From Streptomyces cyaneus (GTDB taxonomy: Bacteria > Actinomycetota > Actinomycetes > Streptomycetales > Streptomycetaceae), in contig NZ_RQJW01000003.1 in NCBI RefSeq assembly GCF_004028635.1, positions 1,302,001-1,366,000 of the forward strand: a DNA stretch of 64,000 nt, in the 5' to 3' direction. The notes under the pieces are model-generated. The model saw only the letters and a program-made list of their open reading frames with translations. It searched no databases and was not told the origin of the DNA. Below, piece by piece: positions 53,509 to 62,786 of this stretch. Position 1 is the stretch's first letter, and each line of letters starts with the position of its first letter. The translations under genes were made by a program, and so were the position numbers.

Positions 53509-55518
53509 TTACGCGCTGGTACGCCGCGCCGCTGCCTGAGTGATCCGGTCGAACATGACTCCGAGAAGGACGATGGCAAGCCCTGCGGCGAGCCCCTTCC
53601 CGAACAGTTGTCCCTGCGAGAAGCCGGCCACGACGTCGTAGCCGAGGGCGCCGGCGCCTACCAGGCCGCCGACCACAACCATCGACAGCACATAGATCAG
53701 GCCCTGGTTGGTCGCGAGAGTCAGGGCGCCGCGTGCCATCGGCAGTTGAACCTTGGTGATGATCTGCCAGGTGTTGCACCCGGCGGAGGTGGCCGCCTCC
53801 ACGGTCGTCGCGGGCACGTTCCGTACCCCGTCCGCGATGATCTTCATGGCGACGGGAGCCGCGTAGACGACGGCGGCGACGATCGCCGTGAAGCGGGTCG
53901 CGCCGAACAGCGCGAGGAACGGCACGAGATAGACGAACGGCGGCATGACCTGGGCCGCGTCCAGGGTGGGCCGGATCAGCCGGTCCACCAGCGCGCTGCG
54001 TCCCATCCAGACGCCGAAGACGACGCCGAGCAGCATCACGAGCACCGTGGCGACGAGGGTGGACGCCAGCGTCGTCATGCCGTCCGACCACACACCGGTG
54101 CCGACCAGCAGACCCACGCAGACGGCCGTGGTGACACCGGCGCGCCAGCCGCCGAGGACGACGGCGAGCGCGATCAGTGCCGCGCCGACGAGCCACCACG
54201 GGGAGTCCGTGAGCAGCGCCTGGAACGGGTTGAGCAGACTGTTGGTGAGGGCGTCCCGGAAGGCGTTGGTGACGCCCGAGAGGTTGTCCTGCACCCAGGT
54301 GGTCACGCTGTCCGCCGTGCTCCTGATGGTGCTGCCGGTGCTCCCCTCGCCGGGGAACTCCGCTGCCCACAGATAGGTGTGGGACAGATAGGCCAGGACC
54401 GCCGTGACCGCCGCACCGGCCGCCAGCAGCGGGCGTCGCCAGGTGATGAAGCGGTTCTTCGAAAGGCGGGCGGCCTCCTGGCGTGCGCTCGCCGCGGTGG
54501 TGACCCGGTCCAGCACGATGGCCATGACGACGATGGCCAGACCCGCGTTGAAGGCCGTGCCGACGTCGAGGGTCTGGAGCGCCTGGACGACGGTCTTGCC
54601 GAGGCCGGGCGCGTCGATCAGGGCGGCGATGGTCACCATGGCCAGGGCGGCCATGATGGTCTGGTTGACGCCCATCACCACGGTCCGCTTGGACATCGGC
54701 AGCAGGACCTTCATCAGGGACTGCCGTCGCGTGGCACCCAGCGAGTCGGCCGCCTCCACCGTCGTCTCCGGGACGGAGCGGATGGCGTGCGCGGTGATGC
54801 GGATCGTCGGCGGCGCCGCGTAGATCAGCGTGGCGATCGTGGCGGAGGCCGGGCCGATCTGGAAGAACAGCGTCAGTGGGGCCAGGTAGACGAAGGTCGG
54901 CATGGTCTGCATGAGGTCCAGGAAGGGCGTCACGAACCGGTTGAACCGATCGGACAGCCCTGCCCACACACCCAGCGGGATCGCGAACACCAGCGCCACG
55001 AAGACGGCGGAGACGGTGAGCGCCAGGGTGTCCATGCTCTCCTGCCACAGGCCCTGCAGGCCGAGGAAGGTGAAGCCGGCCACCGCCAGCAGAGCGACCC
55101 GCCAGTTGCCCACGGCCCAGGAGACATAGCCGGCGATGCCGACCACGCCGAGCCAGCCGATCTGCGGGACGGGCCGGCCGACGGAGGGCTGTGAGATCAG
55201 CTCCTGGACGAAGGTCACCAGGGAGTCGATGACCAGGCGGATCTCGTTGAAGAAGTACAGGAAGAGCGGGTTGGAGTTGCGGTTCGCGCCGATCGAGTCG
55301 TTGACGTCGTTGAACCACCGGTGCAGATCGGTCAGGTCGGCCGCCGCCAGGGCGAGGGTCTGCTTGCCGCGCAGTACGACGAACAGCACCAGCCAGACGA
55401 CCAGGATCGCGCCGACCACCATGGACCGGCTGACCTTGCGCACGCTCTCGGCGGGAGCGGGCGGCTCGACGGACCCGGTCTTCTGTGGTTTCTCGGTCTT
55501 CTCCACGGCGACGGTCAT
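53509..55518 (-). CDS. proW: Glycine betaine ABC transporter permease, tandem fusion
   Basis: A 669-residue permease with two homologous transmembrane halves. Each half carries the BPD_transp signature: TTVEAADSLGATRRQSLMKV in the first (about residue 275) and TTVEAATSAGCNTWQIITKV in the second (about 570). A single protein can therefore replace a homodimer of ordinary ProW. N-terminal 35 residues are polar and Pro-rich. ATG at 55518 shares its first base with the proV stop (TGATG); a GTG at 55521 is also possible. proX follows after 13 bases. Confidence 0.92.
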   Translation of the reverse strand: MTVAVEKTEKPQKTGSVEPPAPAESVRKVSRSMVVGAILVVWLVLFVVLRGKQTLALAAADLTDLHRWFNDVNDSIGANRNSNPLFLYFFNEIRLVIDSLVTFVQELISQPSVGRPVPQIGWLGVVGIAGYVSWAVGNWRVALLAVAGFTFLGLQGLWQESMDTLALTVSAVFVALVFAIPLGVWAGLSDRFNRFVTPFLDLMQTMPTFVYLAPLTLFFQIGPASATIATLIYAAPPTIRITAHAIRSVPETTVEAADSLGATRRQSLMKVLLPMSKRTVVMGVNQTIMAALAMVTIAALIDAPGLGKTVVQALQTLDVGTAFNAGLAIVVMAIVLDRVTTAASARQEAARLSKNRFITWRRPLLAAGAAVTAVLAYLSHTYLWAAEFPGEGSTGSTIRSTADSVTTWVQDNLSGVTNAFRDALTNSLLNPFQALLTDSPWWLVGAALIALAVVLGGWRAGVTTAVCVGLLVGTGVWSDGMTTLASTLVATVLVMLLGVVFGVWMGRSALVDRLIRPTLDAAQVMPPFVYLVPFLALFGATRFTAIVAAVVYAAPVAMKIIADGVRNVPATTVEAATSAGCNTWQIITKVQLPMARGALTLATNQGLIYVLSMVVVGGLVGAGALGYDVVAGFSQGQLFGKGLAAGLAIVLLGVMFDRITQAAARRTSA

Positions 55519-56603
55519 CACGCGCCGCCTTCCTGCCCGGCGACCACCGCGAGGATCTCCTCGTCGCCGACGATGCCGAGCAGCTTGCCGTTCTCGACGA
55601 CCTTGACCGGCTTGTCGGCCGCGAGCACCGCCCGGGTGGCCTCCTTCACCACGACGTCCGGGCCCAGCTCGGGACCGTCCAGGGCGTCGCCGTCCTCCAC
55701 GGGGCGCATGATCCAGCGCAGGGTGAGCACGTCGCCGCGCGGGACGTCCTTGACGAACTCACGGACGTAGTCGTCGGCGGGGGCGCCCACCAGTTCGTCG
55801 CCGGTGCCGCACTGGACCATCTTGCCGTCGCGCATGATCAGGATGCGGTCGCCCAGCTTGAGGGCCTCGGAGAGGTCGTGGGTGATGAACACCATCGTCT
55901 TGCCGACCTCGTGGTGCAGGCGGATGACCTCGTTCTGCATGTCACGGCGGATCAGCGGGTCGAGCGCCGAGAAGGGCTCGTCGAAGAAGAGCACGTCCGG
56001 GTCGCCGGCCAGCGCCCGGGCGAGGCCCACACGCTGCTGCATACCGCCGGACAGCTGGTCGGGGTAGGAGTTCTCGTAGCCCGCGAGGCCGACCAGCTCG
56101 ACGACCTCCTGGGCCCGCCGGGTGCGCTCGGCCCTGCTCATGCCGCGGATCTCCAGACCGAACGCCACGTTGTCGACGACGCGGCGGTGGGGCAGCAGAC
56201 CGAAGTGCTGGAAGACCATGGAGAACTTGCGACGGCGCAGATCGCGCAGGCGCTTGTCGTCGGCCTGGCGGATGTCCTCACCCTCGAAGACGATTTCACC
56301 CGCGGTGGGTTCGATCAGCCGGGTCAGACATCGCACCAGCGTGGACTTGCCGGAGCCGGACAGGCCCATGACGACGAAGACCTCGCCGGGCGAGACGTCG
56401 AAGTGGACGTCGCGTACGGCGGCGGTGCATCCGGTGCGGTCCATGAGCTCGCGGCGGGTGAGGCCGCACAGCTCCTCGGAGTCCGGCACCTGGTCGGCCT
56501 TCGGCCCGAACACCTTCCACAGCCTGCGCACGGAGATGACCGGGGTGGAGCCCGAGTCCTGGGGCGTGCCGCGCCGCTGCGGCACCTCGGTCTGTGTGGT
56601 CAC
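55518..56603 (-). CDS. proV: Glycine betaine ABC transporter ATP-binding protein
   Basis: A 361-residue ProV/OpuAA ATPase. Walker A is GLSGSGKSTLVRCL, the signature is QLSGGMQQRVGLARAL, and Walker B is VLFFDEPFSALDP. The C-terminal 70 residues form the partial CBS region (VVKEATRAVLAADKPVK) that senses ionic strength or nucleotides in osmoregulated relatives. GTG at 56603 has AAGG eight bases upstream. It is 20 bp after betB, so betaine uptake is linked to choline oxidation here. Confidence 0.94.
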   Translation of the reverse strand: MTTQTEVPQRRGTPQDSGSTPVISVRRLWKVFGPKADQVPDSEELCGLTRRELMDRTGCTAAVRDVHFDVSPGEVFVVMGLSGSGKSTLVRCLTRLIEPTAGEIVFEGEDIRQADDKRLRDLRRRKFSMVFQHFGLLPHRRVVDNVAFGLEIRGMSRAERTRRAQEVVELVGLAGYENSYPDQLSGGMQQRVGLARALAGDPDVLFFDEPFSALDPLIRRDMQNEVIRLHHEVGKTMVFITHDLSEALKLGDRILIMRDGKMVQCGTGDELVGAPADDYVREFVKDVPRGDVLTLRWIMRPVEDGDALDGPELGPDVVVKEATRAVLAADKPVKVVENGKLLGIVGDEEILAVVAGQEGGA

Positions 56604-56623
56604 GTTCGACCTTCTTTCGGCGT

Positions 56624-58093
56624 TCAGCCGCGGAACCAGTGCTGCGGCCGGGGTTGGATGTTCTGCCAGATGTGCTTGGGCTCTCGGTACTCGTTCAGGC
56701 CGGTCGGTCCCAGCTCCCGGCCCACGCCCGAGTGCCCGAAGCCACCCCATTCCGCTTGCGGCACATAGGGGTGGTAGTCGTTGATCCACACCGTGCCGTG
56801 GCGCATCCGCCGGGCGACCCGCTGGGCCTTGCCGGCGTCCTGCGTCCAGACGGCTCCGGCGAGCCCGTACTCGGTGTCGTTGGCGATGCGTACGGCATCG
56901 TCCTCGTCGGTGAAGCGCTCCACGGTGAGCACGGGCCCGAACGACTCCTCGTGCACCACGCGCATGTCCTGCCGGCACTCGTCGAGGACGGTCGGCGGGT
57001 AGTAGTGGCCGTTCGCCAGCGCGGGGTCGTCGGGCCGGGCGCCGCCGCAGCGCAGTACCGCGCCCTCGGCGATCCCCGCGGCGACGTACGCCTCGACCTT
57101 CTCCAGGTGCTGGGCGGAGATCAGCGCTCCGGTCTCGGCCTCGGGGTCGAAGGGGCCACCGAGGCGGATCTGCCGGGCCCTGCGGACGACCTCGTCGACG
57201 AACCGGTCGTGCAGGGAGTCCTCGACGATCAGCCGGGCCCCGGCCGAGCAGACCTGGCCCGAGTGCAGGAACACGGCCGTGAGGGCGAAGTCGACGGCCG
57301 TCTCGAAGTCGGCGTCGGCGAAGACGACGTTGGGGTTCTTGCCGCCGAGCTCCAGCGCGACCTTCTTCACGGTCGCGGCGGCGGTGGCCATGATCCGCTT
57401 GCCGGTCTCCAGCCCTCCGGTGAAGGAGACCATGTCCACGGCCGGGTCCTCGGAGAGCGGTGCGCCCACCTCGGGCCCGGTGCCCAGGACGAGGTTCGCG
57501 ACGCCCGCCGGGATCCCCGCCTCCTCCAGCGCCTTCATCAGCAGGATGGAAGTGGAGGGGGTGAGCTCGCTGGGCTTCAGAACGATCGTGTTGCCGGCGA
57601 GCAGCGCCGGGGCGACCTTCCAACTGGCCTGCAGCAGCGGGTAGTTCCAGGGGGTGATGAGCCCGCACACCCCGACCGGCTCGTAGCCGACCCGGCTGAT
57701 GGCGTCGTCGCGGCCGGTGTCGATCGCGCGGCCGGCGTCGGTGCCCGCGAGGCCGCCGTAATAGCGGAAGCAGGAGACGACGTCGGCGATGTCGTACTCG
57801 CTCTCCACCAGCCGCTTGCCGGTGTCGAAGGACTCGGCGCGGGCGAACACCTTGGCGTCGCGCTCGAGAATGTCGGCGGTGCGCAGCAGCAGCGCGCCGC
57901 GCTCACGCTCGGGGGTGTTCGGCCAGTCCCCCGCGTCGAAGGCGCGGCGGGCCGCGGCGATCGCGGCCTCGGTGTCGGGGCGGGTCGCCTCCGATACGGT
58001 CGCCGAAAGCGTGCCGTCGGCAGGACATCGGATGTCCCGCTGCCCACCGGCGACCGGATCCCGCCATTCGCCATCCACGTACAGGTCTGCCAC
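56624..58093 (-). CDS. betB: Betaine aldehyde dehydrogenase
   Basis: A 489-residue aldehyde dehydrogenase. Motifs are PWNYPLLQASWKVAPALLAG, the NAD loop FTGGLETGKRI, catalytic Glu in LELGGKNPNVVF and catalytic Cys in GQVCSAGARLIVE. The C-terminal INDYHPYVPQAEWGGFGHSG is typical of betaine aldehyde dehydrogenases. It oxidises betaine aldehyde to glycine betaine with NAD. GTG at 58093 has AAAGG upstream and starts VADLYVDGEWRDP; the frame is open further but not conserved. First gene of betB-proVWX, with an operator 26 bp upstream. Confidence 0.93.
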   Translation of the reverse strand: MADLYVDGEWRDPVAGGQRDIRCPADGTLSATVSEATRPDTEAAIAAARRAFDAGDWPNTPERERGALLLRTADILERDAKVFARAESFDTGKRLVESEYDIADVVSCFRYYGGLAGTDAGRAIDTGRDDAISRVGYEPVGVCGLITPWNYPLLQASWKVAPALLAGNTIVLKPSELTPSTSILLMKALEEAGIPAGVANLVLGTGPEVGAPLSEDPAVDMVSFTGGLETGKRIMATAAATVKKVALELGGKNPNVVFADADFETAVDFALTAVFLHSGQVCSAGARLIVEDSLHDRFVDEVVRRARQIRLGGPFDPEAETGALISAQHLEKVEAYVAAGIAEGAVLRCGGARPDDPALANGHYYPPTVLDECRQDMRVVHEESFGPVLTVERFTDEDDAVRIANDTEYGLAGAVWTQDAGKAQRVARRMRHGTVWINDYHPYVPQAEWGGFGHSGVGRELGPTGLNEYREPKHIWQNIQPRPQHWFRG

Positions 58094-58118
58094 GCGACGA
58101 GCCTTTCGATGGAAATTC

Positions 58119-58135
58119 GTTGCGCATCGTGCACC
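58119..58135 (-). promoter_or_regulatory. IclR-type operator upstream of betB
   Basis: GTTGCGCATCGTGCACC has the full left arm and a degenerate right arm of the recurrent palindrome. Confidence 0.55.
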
Positions 58136-58261
58136 CGATTGCTTGTGGTGGAACACAGTGTCGAATGGACAGACCGGCGTCAAGAGGTTGGCTGATGACG
58201 ATTTCGCCATGCGCGCCTTTACCCACCCGCCCTTGACCACAAGCGGCGCCGAGCCGACCAT

Positions 58262-58297
58262 GTTGCGTATCGCTCACCATGTTGTGCATTACGCACC
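58262..58297. promoter_or_regulatory. IclR-type operator pair upstream of purU copy 2
   Basis: GTTGCGTATCGCTCACC (58262-58278) and GTTGTGCATTACGCACC (58281-58297) repeat the sequence and 19-bp spacing of the pair before purU copy 1. They lie 15-50 bp upstream of the start codon. Confidence 0.7.
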
Positions 58298-58311
58298 GAC
58301 GGAGGCCGCAC

Positions 58312-59184
58312 ATGTCCCCTCGACCGCACCCTGGCCGCGAGTACGTCCTGACCCTCTCCTGTCCCGACAGCGCGGGACTGGTGCACGCCGTGAGCGGCTT
58401 TCTCGTCAGGAACTCCGGCAACATCCTGGAAAGCCAGCAGTTCGACGACCGACTTCAGGGTCGCTTCTTCATGAGGGTCCACTTCGACGTTTCGGATCCG
58501 AACGTCGATCTCGAACAGCTGCGTTACCGGTTCGGTCCCGTGGCCCAGGCCTACGGCATCACCTGGGCGCTGAGCGGCGCGGCCACACCGACCCGGACAC
58601 TGATCATGGTGTCCAAGTTCGGCCACTGCCTCAACGACCTGCTCTTCCGCCGGCGCACCGGCGCCCTCAACATCGAGATCCCCGCGATCGTCTCCAACCA
58701 CCGGGACTTCGAGAAGCTGGCGGAGACGTACGGTGTCCCCTTCCACCACATCCCGGTGACCAAGGACACCAAGCCCGAAGCCGAGGCGCGGCTGCTGGAG
58801 CTCGTGCGTCAGCTGGACGTCGACCTGGTCGTACTGGCCCGCTACATGCAGGTCCTCTCCGACGACCTGTGCAAGGAGCTGGAGGGCCGCGCCATCAACA
58901 TCCACCACTCCTTCCTCCCCAGTTTCAAGGGCGCACGCCCCTACGAGCAGGCCTACCGGCGCGGAGTGAAGCTCGTCGGCGCGACGGCGCACTATGTGAC
59001 GCCGGACCTGGACGAGGGGCAGATCATCGAGCAGGACGTGGTCCGGGTGGACCACTCGCTCGACCCCGGCGACCTGGTCACGGTCGGTCGGGACGTGGAG
59101 GCGCAGGTGCTCGCGCATGCGGTGAAGTGGCACAGCGAGAGCCGCGTGATGGTGGACGGCAACCGCACGGTGGTCTTCCGCTGA
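58312..59184 (+). CDS. purU: Formyltetrahydrofolate deformylase, copy 2
   Basis: A 290-residue PurU that aligns end to end with copy 1 without gaps; differences are scattered substitutions (for example SGAATPTRTL for HDASTPTRAL). ACT domain LTLSCPDSAGLVHAV and catalytic INIHHSFLPSFKGARPY and HYVTPDLDEGQII are intact, so it should be active. GGAGG lies six bases before the ATG, which decides this start over one at 58279. It is divergent from betB, with shared operators. Two deformylases suggest high one-carbon flux or separate induction. Confidence 0.95.
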   Translation: MSPRPHPGREYVLTLSCPDSAGLVHAVSGFLVRNSGNILESQQFDDRLQGRFFMRVHFDVSDPNVDLEQLRYRFGPVAQAYGITWALSGAATPTRTLIMVSKFGHCLNDLLFRRRTGALNIEIPAIVSNHRDFEKLAETYGVPFHHIPVTKDTKPEAEARLLELVRQLDVDLVVLARYMQVLSDDLCKELEGRAINIHHSFLPSFKGARPYEQAYRRGVKLVGATAHYVTPDLDEGQIIEQDVVRVDHSLDPGDLVTVGRDVEAQVLAHAVKWHSESRVMVDGNRTVVFR

Positions 59185-59199
59185 GAGGCCCGCACAACG

Positions 59200-59226
59200 G
59201 GGCGGGACCGGATTCCGGTCCCGCCC
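59200..59226 (+). terminator. Terminator after purU copy 2
   Basis: A perfect 12-bp stem GGGCGGGACCGG/CCGGTCCCGCCC with a 3-base loop followed by TTGT, 15 bases after the purU stop. Confidence 0.8.
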
Positions 59227-59278
59227 TTGTCGTGGGCCCCGCCCTGGTCGTATACGACGCCGGGCGCGCCGCCCCCGG

Positions 59279-60121
59279 TCACGGCGACTGCTGGAGGAAG
59301 GCGATGAGCGCGGCCGTGAGTTCCGCTGGGGCGTCCTCCTGGACGAGGTGGCCCGCACCGCTGATGGGTTCGAACCGCGCGCCGGGGACGAGAGCGGCGA
59401 GCTCGCGCCCCTTCGCCACCGGGATCCAGGTGTCGTCCTCGCCCCAGCAGACGAGCGTGGGCATGCCGATTTCGCCGTACCGGCCCTGGATCTCATCGGT
59501 GTAGCGCTGGTCGGCCTGGGCGATCTGCCGGTAGAAGGCCGCTTGGCCCGGGCCGTCCAGCCAGGGCTCGACGAGCCGGTCGAGGACCGCGGAGTGCAGG
59601 CCGGGGCTGCTGGCGGAACCGACGTACTCGCGCACCAGGGCGCCGTGCAGCGCGGGCGGCAACCGCTCGAACACGTCGGCGTGCTCGCCGACGAGCCGGA
59701 AGAACGGGGAGCCCCACGGCGCCAGCGCGACCGGATCCACCAGGGCGAGGGCCCGGTATCGGGCACCGTGCAGCAGATGCGCCCGCAGGGCGACCGCACC
59801 GCCGAAGTCATGGGCGACCACGAGCGGTTCCACCAGGCCCCAGTGGCCCAGGAGTTCGGTGAAGACCCGGCCCTGCGCGGCCAGGGACACATCCTGCCCC
59901 GCCGCCTTCTCGGAGGTTCCGTAGCCGGGCATGTCCCAGACGAACACCTGGTGGTCCCGGGCGAGCGAACGGGCCACGGAACGCCAGACGTACGACGAGA
60001 AGGGCGTGCCGTGCAGCAGGACGACCGGCGGGCCGTCGGCCTGCCCCAGCCGGTCCCAGCGGATGTCGCCCGATGTGCTGGTGAAGGTTCGGGTCAGCTG
60101 CCAGTCGGTGTTCGTTGCCAT
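59279..60121 (-). CDS. Alpha/beta hydrolase with an Asp nucleophile (haloalkane dehalogenase-like)
   Basis: A 280-residue hydrolase. The oxyanion motif is LLHGTPFSS; the nucleophile elbow is VAHDFGGAVAL, with Asp in the place of Ser, as in haloalkane and fluoroacetate dehalogenases and epoxide hydrolases; the acid is in WGEDDTW and the catalytic His in GAGHLVQED. It is 12 bp downstream of the MTHFR-like gene in the betA operon. A dehalogenase or epoxide hydrolase role is inferred from the Asp; the link to choline use is unclear. No signal peptide. Confidence 0.85.
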   Translation of the reverse strand: MATNTDWQLTRTFTSTSGDIRWDRLGQADGPPVVLLHGTPFSSYVWRSVARSLARDHQVFVWDMPGYGTSEKAAGQDVSLAAQGRVFTELLGHWGLVEPLVVAHDFGGAVALRAHLLHGARYRALALVDPVALAPWGSPFFRLVGEHADVFERLPPALHGALVREYVGSASSPGLHSAVLDRLVEPWLDGPGQAAFYRQIAQADQRYTDEIQGRYGEIGMPTLVCWGEDDTWIPVAKGRELAALVPGARFEPISGAGHLVQEDAPAELTAALIAFLQQSP

Positions 60122-60133
60122 CCTTCTCCCGGT

Positions 60134-60973
60134 TCAGCCGCCCAGCCGGTCCAGCAGCGCGCGGCGCCACCGCTCCGTCTCGGCGATCTGGTTGAACGTG
60201 AACAGGTGCAGTCCGGCCACGCCCGCCGAGGGGGCGGTGAGAGCCTCCTGCGTGCGGGACAGCAGCCGCTCGGGCGCATACCCACCGGGGGCCGCGAAAC
60301 GCACGAACCACGAGGCGTGCTTCGTCAGGAAGCGCGTCGACTCCCCCACCCCGATCTTCGTGGCCATCGCCAGCAGCTTCGCCCGCTGCACGGGCCCCGC
60401 GACGCCCACATGGACCGGCAGAGTGATGCCCCGGCGCCGTATACGAACGAGCCACTCCCCCAGCACCCGCGGGTCGAAGCACAGGTTGCTCACGATGTAC
60501 GTGGCGTGCTCACGCTTGTCCCACATCGCCTGCACGGTGACGTCGTCGTCGATGAGCGGATGGCTCTCGGGGTAGCCGGTGACGCCGACGCGGGCGAAGG
60601 GGCTGCCCAGCTCGCTCAGCCGGCGCAGCACCGGAAGCGCCCCGTCGTAGACCCCGGCCGGCGGGTCGGAGTCACCGGCGGGGACGAAGACGTCGTCCAC
60701 GCCGGCCTCCCGGAGCCGGCCCGTGACCTCTTTCAGGTGTACGTCGTCCCGCAGCAGCCGCGCCGGCACATGCGGAACCACCCGGTAGCCGTGCCCGGCG
60801 AGGCGTGTAGCGAGGTCGAGGGTCGGTTCCAGGCCCTTGACCGGCGACGCCGTCACGGTGACGACGACGTCGCGCGGGACATGGGCGAGGACCTTGTCCT
60901 CGGTCGTCTTCGCGGGCAGCACCTCGTAGCGGACGCTGTTCAGCAGCTCCCTCAGCCCTGTCGGACTCAACAC
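60134..60973 (-). CDS. Methylenetetrahydrofolate reductase-like protein
   Basis: A 279-residue TIM-barrel protein of the MetF superfamily: YEVLPAKTTEDKV, VTVTASPVKGLEPTLDLA, VPAGDSDPPAG and VGVTGYPESHPLIDDD, then SNLCFDPRVLGEWL and VHVGVAGPV. Length is near that of MetF, but the match is to a divergent branch, and the normal reductase function is not certain. It could reduce methylene-THF from demethylation or act as a methyl-THF dehydrogenase. The GTG start directly follows the betA stop with no gap, so they are co-translated. Confidence 0.8.
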   Translation of the reverse strand: MLSPTGLRELLNSVRYEVLPAKTTEDKVLAHVPRDVVVTVTASPVKGLEPTLDLATRLAGHGYRVVPHVPARLLRDDVHLKEVTGRLREAGVDDVFVPAGDSDPPAGVYDGALPVLRRLSELGSPFARVGVTGYPESHPLIDDDVTVQAMWDKREHATYIVSNLCFDPRVLGEWLVRIRRRGITLPVHVGVAGPVQRAKLLAMATKIGVGESTRFLTKHASWFVRFAAPGGYAPERLLSRTQEALTAPSAGVAGLHLFTFNQIAETERWRRALLDRLGG

Positions 60974-62644
60974 CTACTCCGTTTGCTTCTGGACGTCACG
61001 GTGGCGGTAGTACGCGGCCTTCGACGGTGCCAGCGGCTCCTTGCCGAGGATCAGGTCGGCGGCCTTCTCGGCGACCATCATCACCGGGGCGTAGATGTTG
61101 CCGTTGGTGACGTACGGCATCACCGACGCGTCGACGACCCGCAGGCCCTCCACGCCGTGCACGCGCATGCTGGTGGGGTCGACGACCGCCATCTCGTCGG
61201 TGCCCATCTTGCAGGTGCAGGACGGGTGCAGGGCGGTCTCGCCGTCCTTGGCCACCCACGCGAGGATCTCCTCGTCGGTCTCCACGGACGGTCCGGGTGA
61301 GATCTCCCCGTCGTTGTAGGGGGCGAGCGCGGGCTGGTTGAGGAGCTTGCGGGCCACCCGGATCGCCTCGACCCACTCGCGGCGGTCCTGCTCGGTGGAG
61401 AGGTAGTTGAAGCGCAGCGCCGGGTGCTCGCGCGGATCCTTGCTCTTGATCTTCACCGAGCCGATGGCGTCGGAGTACATGGGTCCGACGTGCACCTGGT
61501 AGCCGTGGCCGCCGGCGGGCACGGAGCCGTCGTAGCGGACCGCGATGGGCAGGAAGTGGAACATCAGGTTGGGGTAGTCCACGTCCTCGTTGCTGCGGGC
61601 GAAGCCGCCGGCCTCGAAGTGGTTGGTCGCGGCCGGGCCCTTCCGGAACAGCCACTGCAGACCGATGAACGGGGCTCGCCACTTCGCCAGGTACGGCTGC
61701 ATGGAGACGGGCTGCTTGCAGCCGTACTGGATGTACACCTCCAAGTGGTCCTGCATGTTCTCGCCGACGCCGGGGAGGTCGTGCACGACGTCGATGCCCA
61801 GCGCCCGCAGTTCCTCGGCGTTGCCGACCCCGGAGAGCTGGAGCAGCTGCGGGGAGTTGATGGCGCCGCCGCACAGGATGACCTCTTTGGCGCGGACCTG
61901 CTGGAGCGCGCCCCGGCCGCGCTGGTACTCGACTCCGACGGCGCGCTTGCCCTCGAAGAGGACGCGGGTGACGAGGGCGCGGGTCTTGACGGTGAGGTTC
62001 GGCCGCTTCATCGCCGGCTTCAGGTAGGCCTTCGAGGCCGAGAGTCGGCGTCCACGGTGGACATTACGGTCGAACTTGGCGAACCCTTCCTGCCGGTAGC
62101 CGTTGACGTCGTCCGTGGGCGCGTAGCCCGCCTCCTCGGTGGCCTTGAGGAAGGCGCTGAACAGGGGGTTGGTCGCCGGCCCGCGTTCGAGGACGAGAGG
62201 GCCGTCATGGCCGCGGAACTCGTCGTCGGGGTCGGCCGCGAGACAGTTCTCCATGCGCCGGAAGTACGGCAGACAGTGCGCGTAGTCCCATGCCTCCATG
62301 CCCGGATCGGCGGCCCAGCGCTCGTAGTCCATGGGGTTGCCGCGCTGGAAGATCATGCCGTTGATGCTGCTGGAGCCGCCCAGCACCTTGCCGCGCGCGT
62401 GGTAGACGCGTCGGCCGCCCATGTGGGGCTCGGGCTCGGACTCGTACTTCCAGTCGTAGAACCGACTGCCGATCGGGTAGGTCAGCGCCGCGGGCATGTG
62501 GATGAAGACGTCCCACGGGTAGTCCGACCGGCCCGCCTCCAGGACCAGGACCCGGTTGGCCGGGTCGGCGGAGAGTCTGTTCGCCAGTGCACTGCCGGCC
62601 GAACCGCCGCCGACGATGACGAAGTCGTACTGCAAGGGAGCCAT
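60974..62644 (-). CDS. betA: Choline dehydrogenase (GMC oxidoreductase)
   Basis: A 556-residue flavoprotein. The FAD motif is FVIVGGGSAGSALANRLS near residues 8-25; the GMC signatures are ARGKVLGGSSSINGM and GGAINSPQLLQLSGVG; the catalytic His lies in LHPSCTCKMG, and NGNIYAPVMMVAEKAAD ends the fold. Length matches BetA. It oxidises choline to betaine aldehyde, the BetB substrate. It heads the betA-MTHFR-hydrolase operon and is divergent from iclR copy 2, with two operators 50-85 bp upstream. Confidence 0.93.
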   Translation of the reverse strand: MAPLQYDFVIVGGGSAGSALANRLSADPANRVLVLEAGRSDYPWDVFIHMPAALTYPIGSRFYDWKYESEPEPHMGGRRVYHARGKVLGGSSSINGMIFQRGNPMDYERWAADPGMEAWDYAHCLPYFRRMENCLAADPDDEFRGHDGPLVLERGPATNPLFSAFLKATEEAGYAPTDDVNGYRQEGFAKFDRNVHRGRRLSASKAYLKPAMKRPNLTVKTRALVTRVLFEGKRAVGVEYQRGRGALQQVRAKEVILCGGAINSPQLLQLSGVGNAEELRALGIDVVHDLPGVGENMQDHLEVYIQYGCKQPVSMQPYLAKWRAPFIGLQWLFRKGPAATNHFEAGGFARSNEDVDYPNLMFHFLPIAVRYDGSVPAGGHGYQVHVGPMYSDAIGSVKIKSKDPREHPALRFNYLSTEQDRREWVEAIRVARKLLNQPALAPYNDGEISPGPSVETDEEILAWVAKDGETALHPSCTCKMGTDEMAVVDPTSMRVHGVEGLRVVDASVMPYVTNGNIYAPVMMVAEKAADLILGKEPLAPSKAAYYRHRDVQKQTE

Positions 62645-62693
62645 GGTGCCTCGTCTCGCTCGCGCCGTAGATGTGCGAGGCATGCTAGACCCA

Positions 62694-62729
62694 GTAGCGT
62701 CATACGCACCAGGTTGCGAACGGCGCAAC
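62694..62729. promoter_or_regulatory. IclR-type operator pair upstream of betA
   Basis: GTTGCGAACGGCGCAAC (62713-62729) is a perfect copy of GTTGCG-N5-CGCAAC, and GTAGCGTCATACGCACC (62694-62710) has two changes. Start-to-start spacing is again 19 bp. Confidence 0.75.
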
Positions 62730-62786
62730 TTCTGGGTCTTCGTTTCGGCGGCGTTACTTGCAGTGACGTTGTTTACTACGCGTATA

